Positions 60,282 through 64,000 of a DNA stretch of 64,000 bases are shown one piece after another. Origin of the DNA: Novosphingobium panipatense (lineage in GTDB: Bacteria > Pseudomonadota > Alphaproteobacteria > Sphingomonadales > Sphingomonadaceae); contig NZ_MSQB01000009.1 of the NCBI RefSeq assembly GCF_002149965.1, forward strand, positions 1-64,000, in the 5' to 3' direction. A program made the position numbers and the translations under genes. The first letter of the stretch is position 1, and each line of letters opens with the position of its first letter. The notes below the pieces were generated by a model, which worked only from the letters and a program-made list of their open reading frames with translations, searched no databases and had not been told where the DNA came from.

Positions 60282-61682
60282 GTGACGCATCCGGCGCTTG
60301 TCCCGCCGCTGGCGATCGAGCGCTACCGCGTCCTTGAACCGCACCTCGCCGATGGCATCCCGCTCGCGGACCTCGCCCGCACCGGCACGCTGAGCGAGCG
60401 GACGTTGCAGCGCTGGCTCGGGCGCTACCGTGCCGAAGGACTTGCCGGTCTCGCGCGTCTGCCGCGCAACGATCGGGGCAGGCTGCACCTGCCGGAACAT
60501 CTGGTCGAACTGACCCGCACTCTCGCCACCAAGCGCCCGCGACCCCCGGTCGCCGCCATTCACCGAAAGGTGCAGGAACTCGCCATCGCGCATGGACACC
60601 GAACCCCCAGCTATGCGGCCGTCGCGCGTGTCGTCAGGGCGATACCGGCAAGCCAGATCGCCGCAGCCTCCGATCCGGCCGTCTACCGCGACCAGCACGA
60701 GCTAGTGCATCGGCGCGAAGCCGCGACCTCGAACGAGATGTGGCAGGCCGATCATACCGTTCTCGACATTCTCGTGCTCGATGATGCCGGAACCCCGGTG
60801 CGTCCTTGGCTGACCGTCATCGTTGACGATCACAGCCGAGCCATCGCCGGTTACTTCCTCAGCCTCGATGCCCCCAGTGCCCTCAACACGGCGCTCGCCT
60901 TGCGGCAGGCGATCTGGCGCAAGCCCAATCCCGAATGGATCGTCAGCGGCATTCCCGAACAGCTTTACGTCGACAACGGCTCGGATTTCATCTCCGAGCA
61001 TATCGAGCAGGCGTGCATCGCCCTCAAAATCCGCCTCATCCATTCGCTGCCGGGGCGTCCTCGCGGGCGCGGCAAGATCGAGCGGCTGTTCCGCACCATC
61101 AACGACATGTTCCTGCCCGACCTGCCCGGCCACCTGATCGCGGGCAAGCCGCTGTCGGCGCCAGTGCTCACGCTCGACGAGCTGCGCGCCCGCTTCGAGG
61201 CGTTCGTGTGCGGCGTCTATCATCGTCGCCCGCATGGCAGCACCGGCGAACCGCCGATCACGCGCTGGCAGAAGGGCGGGTTCCTGCCCGCAATGCCCGA
61301 CAGCCTTGAACAGCTCGACATGCTGCTCGTGCACGTGCCCAAGCCCCGTAAAGTGCTGCGCGACGGCATCCGTCTGATGGGCAGGCGCTATGTCGAACCC
61401 ACGCTCGCGGCCTTCGTCGGCGAGCAGGTCGAGGCGGTCTATGACCCCCGCGACCTGACCGAGATCCACGTCTACGACCAGGGCCGGTTCGTCTGCCGTG
61501 CGCTCAGCTCCGAGCACGCTGGGCACCCGTCGTTGCGCGCGATCCAGCGCGCCCGGCGCGGCGCGAAGGAGCGCGACAAGCAGGTGCCTGCCCCCACGGA
61601 GACCTTCGATGGCGACCAAGAGGATACGGCTTCCCGGCCCACCACCTACCGAGGGCTCCGGCTCTACGCCGCTGACGATTGA
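60282..61682 (+). CDS. tniA: TniA-like DDE transposase
   Basis: The protein has 466 residues from GTG at 60282; a TTG at 60204 would add 26. An N-terminal helix-turn-helix pair (DGIPLADLARTGTLSERTLQ) binds the ends. The integrase core has the triad in MWQADHTVLDI (Asp), LYVDNGSDFIS (Asp) and RGKIERLFRTIN (Glu). A Mu-type C-terminal beta-barrel (VLRDGIRLMGRRYVEPTL) follows and the basic tail overlaps the ATPase gene by 74 bp. The protein is somewhat shorter than Tn402 TniA but complete in motifs. Confidence 0.9.
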   Translation: MTHPALVPPLAIERYRVLEPHLADGIPLADLARTGTLSERTLQRWLGRYRAEGLAGLARLPRNDRGRLHLPEHLVELTRTLATKRPRPPVAAIHRKVQELAIAHGHRTPSYAAVARVVRAIPASQIAAASDPAVYRDQHELVHRREAATSNEMWQADHTVLDILVLDDAGTPVRPWLTVIVDDHSRAIAGYFLSLDAPSALNTALALRQAIWRKPNPEWIVSGIPEQLYVDNGSDFISEHIEQACIALKIRLIHSLPGRPRGRGKIERLFRTINDMFLPDLPGHLIAGKPLSAPVLTLDELRARFEAFVCGVYHRRPHGSTGEPPITRWQKGGFLPAMPDSLEQLDMLLVHVPKPRKVLRDGIRLMGRRYVEPTLAAFVGEQVEAVYDPRDLTEIHVYDQGRFVCRALSSEHAGHPSLRAIQRARRGAKERDKQVPAPTETFDGDQEDTASRPTTYRGLRLYAADD

Positions 61683-62487
61683 GTTCCTGGTCGAGCAGCC
61701 GTTCCTGGCGACCCGCGACCATGCCCGGTTCGTCGAGTTTGCCGAAGCCTGCGCGCACTACCGCTATATCGGCGTGTGTCATGGCCGGCCGGGCGTCGGA
61801 AAGACGCGATCGGCGCGCGAGTTTTCCAGCTTCCCCGACCTGGGGGAATATGCCGCGCTCCGTCCCATTGCCGCGCTCCTTGGCGAAAAGGTCGCTCGCT
61901 GCCGCGCCGTCTTCTACACCGTGTCGGTCAGCAACACGCCCAAGACGATCGACGCGGTGTTGGGCCTCAACCTCATTAAGCTGGGCTATGCCCGGCTGAC
62001 GGTCGCGGGCGGCTCGCAGGACGAAATCACCCATGACGCCGCCCGCATCGCCTGCCCCCTCGTCATCGTCGACGAGGCCGACCGCCTGACCATAAAGTCG
62101 CTCGAACATCTCCGCGACATGGCCGATCGCCACGGCTTCGGGCTGATCCTGATGGGTATGCCGGGCTTGGAGAAGCGCCTCGCCCGCTATGCCCAGCTCT
62201 ACTCGCGGATCGGCTTCGTCCACGAGTTCAAACCGCTTACCGAGACCGAAATGCGGCTGCTGCTCGCGACCCACGCCGGCGATTTCGGGATCAGCTTCGA
62301 CCCGGCCCAACTCGACGCGATCGAAGCGCAGGCAGCCGTGATCCGCATCACGCGCGGCAACTTCCGGCTCATGGAGCGCCTGTTCGCGCAGATGCGGCGG
62401 ATCATGACCCTCAACCGCGTCGAGGAGGTCACCGCTGACATCGTTCAGGCCGCGCGCGATTGCCTCGTCATCGGACCCGGCAACTGA
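61609..62487 (+). CDS. tniB: TniB-like AAA+ ATPase
   Basis: The protein has 292 residues. The start at 61609 (MATKRIRLPGPPPT) lies inside the 3' end of tniA. Walker A is GRPGVGKTRSAREF near residues 64-77, Walker B is LVIVDEADRLTIKSLEHL and sensor-like GFGLILMGMPGLEKRLAR follows. TniB/MuB-type proteins form filaments on target DNA and activate the transposase. Its TGA stop overlaps the first bases of the right terminal repeat, leaving no spare sequence in the element. Confidence 0.9.
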   Translation: MATKRIRLPGPPPTEGSGSTPLTIEFLVEQPFLATRDHARFVEFAEACAHYRYIGVCHGRPGVGKTRSAREFSSFPDLGEYAALRPIAALLGEKVARCRAVFYTVSVSNTPKTIDAVLGLNLIKLGYARLTVAGGSQDEITHDAARIACPLVIVDEADRLTIKSLEHLRDMADRHGFGLILMGMPGLEKRLARYAQLYSRIGFVHEFKPLTETEMRLLLATHAGDFGISFDPAQLDAIEAQAAVIRITRGNFRLMERLFAQMRRIMTLNRVEEVTADIVQAARDCLVIGPGN

Positions 62488-62532
62488 CAAATAGCGCGAT
62501 CAGAACGCCGCCATTTAGCGCGAGCGTTTACA
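62486..62532 (-). repeat. Right terminal inverted repeat of the transposon
   Basis: The inverse of the left repeat, 45 of 47 bases identical, ends CGAGCGTTTACA at 62532. It includes the tniB stop codon at its inner edge. The sequence beyond it (62533-62801, 269 bp) is AT-richer and contains no gene or RNA that I can support. Confidence 0.9.
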
Positions 62533-62801
62533 CAGGATAAGATCCATACCGTTTCCGGAACCACTTTCTTGTTTCCTCTTCGAAATTGGACTGTGCTGAT
62601 GAGTTTGAGCGATGGTGGCTTCGCTCATACACTACGCGCTACCAGGCCCCTGCCCGTTTCTTAGGCTTAACGTTGTAGCTCAAGACCCCGGGGGCTCAGC
62701 CTCCCTTCTCCGGTTCTTGCCGCTGCGCAAATCCCTCGATCTACCTGCCGCCGTCGTGTGGTCGCACGGCATCATCCAAAGACCTATTTAGGCCGTCATG
62801 A

Positions 62802-63938
62802 CTAGCCAATCTTCGCCATAAGGCGCCCCGCCGCCCCCTGCTCTGCCGCGAGATTGCGATTATAAGCGAGCGGCATCCGCGGCGACTTCCACCGCAGCGC
62901 GTCCATGATGCCGGCCAAATCCTCCCCGCTGGCGAACAGGTCCTGATTGAGCCCGATCCGCGTCGAGTGCGCACTGATCCCCTTCAGCAACCGCGCCAGA
63001 TCGTCCGCCGTCAAATCGGGCAGCGCGCCACGGTCGAACGCGCGGCCGATGATCGACCGAAAGATTGGTCCGATCGAGCCCGGGTGCAGCGCCACGGTGC
63101 CGATGTCATATTCGACGCGCGCCTTCACCGCCGGCTTGGACAGCGTCTTGCGCAGATCCCACGTCTCCCGGCCCGAGATGCTGTCGATCGGCCGACCGCG
63201 CACGGCTGCCCGCGCCTTGTAGCGCCGCACCTGCACCCGCCGGAACAGCGGCCCTGTCGTGATCCCCGCCGCTTCGGTCCACGCCGCGATCGCCGCGACG
63301 GTGCGCGGGCTGAGGTAGGCGGTCGCCCCCTCCCCGTCTTGATCGCCCTTATGACGCAGAATCTGCAGCAGCCGCGCTTCGGGATCGATCGCCTCCTCAA
63401 TATGCTCAATGGCGACCGCCACCAGTTCGGAGGCGCGCAGCCCGGTGTCATAAGCGGCTGATAGCAGCGCCCGATCACGCAGCCCCGGCAGATCCTCGCC
63501 ACAACTCTCGAGCAGCGCGCGGATGTTGAGCCCCCGCGCCTTGTCGCGCTCGACGTCGCGCACCGGGCCCTTGAACCGCAGCGGCCGCGCCTGCTTCTGC
63601 GCAGCCCCCTTCTCGCGGCGCACCGTCTGGAGCCGCAGCTTCACCAGCGGCGCCGGCGTCGGATCCTTGAGCTCGAGCAGCTGGTGGATCTTGGCGATCG
63701 ACGCCTTGTAGCGGGATAGCGAGGCCGGCCGGCTCCCCTTCCCGGCCCGCGCGTCGAGATAATCGGCCACGGTCTCGGGCGTGGCCGGCAGCGCGATCCG
63801 GTTGTTGCGCCTACACCACGCATCGAACGCCTCGACGTCGGACTTGAGCGCACGGATGCTATGGGGCGATGAAGCGGCCTGATAGGCGGCGATCAGGCCC
63901 TCGTTGACGGTGATGCGCTCGCCGGCGCGCATCTGCAC
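62802..63938 (-). CDS. Tyrosine recombinase/integrase, possibly cut by the window edge
   Basis: The protein has 378 residues from GTG at 63938; ATG at 63932 is an alternative. The frame remains open to the window end, so the true start may lie outside. The N-terminal SAM-like domain (IRALKSDVEAFDAWCRRNNRI … ADYLDARAG) is followed by a catalytic domain with Arg in AAYDTGLRASELVAV. The HxxR box is ISAHSTRIG and the nucleophile probably Tyr in MPLAYNRNL. This is the pattern of site-specific integrases of plasmids and islands. It may mark the edge of another mobile unit to the right. Confidence 0.85.
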   Translation of the reverse strand: MQMRAGERITVNEGLIAAYQAASSPHSIRALKSDVEAFDAWCRRNNRIALPATPETVADYLDARAGKGSRPASLSRYKASIAKIHQLLELKDPTPAPLVKLRLQTVRREKGAAQKQARPLRFKGPVRDVERDKARGLNIRALLESCGEDLPGLRDRALLSAAYDTGLRASELVAVAIEHIEEAIDPEARLLQILRHKGDQDGEGATAYLSPRTVAAIAAWTEAAGITTGPLFRRVQVRRYKARAAVRGRPIDSISGRETWDLRKTLSKPAVKARVEYDIGTVALHPGSIGPIFRSIIGRAFDRGALPDLTADDLARLLKGISAHSTRIGLNQDLFASGEDLAGIMDALRWKSPRMPLAYNRNLAAEQGAAGRLMAKIG

Positions 63939-64000
63939 GATCGTCCACGCAAGGTCGGCCGGCGCCCTGACGGCCGGCAGGACAGCCTCAGGCGGCGCTA

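Larger units (their letters stand above)
59460..62532. mobile_element. Compact Tn552/Tn402-like transposon
   Basis: The element is 3,073 bp, bounded by 47-bp inverted repeats that start TGT and end ACA. It carries a divergent resolvase, a DDE transposase and an AAA+ ATPase partner and nothing else: no passenger gene and no tniQ. This gene set and the TGT…ACA ends place it with the Tn552/Tn402/Mu group that transposes by replicative or cointegrate pathways. The five bases outside the left end (AACGG) and outside the right end (CAGGA) differ, so no target duplication remains. Left flank 59229-59459 holds no gene I can support. Confidence 0.88.

Noticed and set aside
1..64000. CRISPR arrays, tRNA, rRNA or a replication origin
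   Set aside because: No regularly spaced direct repeats, no cloverleaf or rRNA-like sequence, and no iterons or rep/par genes were seen on reading both strands; short or divergent RNAs could be missed without a covariance search.

Overview
The window is high-GC DNA with alphaproteobacterial, probably sphingomonad-like gene content. That assignment rests on the overall gene set and is an inference: no rRNA, tRNA or housekeeping gene is present. The density of metal-resistance genes, serine resolvases, insertion sequences and transposon remnants indicates a plasmid or genomic island that has been rearranged many times. I saw no replication or partition genes and no CRISPR array.

Layout. (1) 1-11600: copper locus I. 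On the minus strand are a PepSY membrane protein, a small ORF, a DUF2231-like membrane protein and a Met/His-rich lipoprotein. Head to head with them on the plus strand are a 5'-truncated cusB, then cusA, a CusF lipoprotein, a Tat-exported multicopper oxidase, a YHS-containing Cu+ P-type ATPase, an unknown membrane protein and the C-terminal stub of a MerR regulator. (2) 11700-16400: scrap region with an HNH-type nuclease fragment cut by an IS21-family element, an IS110 transposase remnant, a HAD C-terminal fragment and an intact HAD-IIB phosphatase. (3) 16500-21940: a MerR-controlled minus-strand operon encoding two metal-binding lipoproteins, a membrane-anchored flavin/2Fe-2S reductase with a His/Met-rich exported domain, a cytochrome-b-like membrane protein, a seven-haem cytochrome c, a DUF1622 protein and a 14-Cys Csp1-like copper-storage protein. 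(4) 22000-30700: copper locus II, complete, with DUF305, DUF411, two unknown small exported proteins, cusC, cusB, cusA and cusF. (5) 30900-36100: a solitary restriction-endonuclease-like gene, then Tn3-family debris (GNAT passenger, resolvase, tnpA fragment), an IS1182-type transposase and a second resolvase. (6) 36200-39330: a DUF305 / beta-propeller / ECF sigma / anti-sigma operon. (7) 39670-43510: a sulfite module (LysR regulator, TDT exporter, SorA, SorB). (8) 43560-58030: a long minus-strand zinc/cobalt/cadmium/iron operon (CDF, FTR1, CzcI-like, CzcC, CzcB, CzcA, SRPBCC, two small lipoproteins, ZIP, CDF, P1B-4 ATPase, HAD fragment), with a divergent MerR gene and a dyad promoter between them. 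An exported aspartic protease with a PDZ domain follows. (9) 59460-62532: a compact Tn552/Tn402-like transposon with 47-bp terminal inverted repeats, followed by a tyrosine recombinase that may run off the window.

How the genes work together. The two cus loci would export periplasmic and cytosolic Cu(I)/Ag(I) through RND pumps and a P-type ATPase, with oxidation by the multicopper oxidase and chaperoning by CusF domains. The MerR/cytochrome operon looks like an inducible electron route from NAD(P)H across the membrane to a periplasmic multihaem cytochrome, placed beside copper storage. I regard it as the strongest candidate for an undescribed system in this window. The czc operon combines efflux (CzcCBA, CDF, P1B-4) with uptake-type proteins (ZIP, FTR1). 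The sulfite module pairs export with periplasmic oxidation of the same toxic anion. Stable hairpins recur between cistrons of the metal operons.
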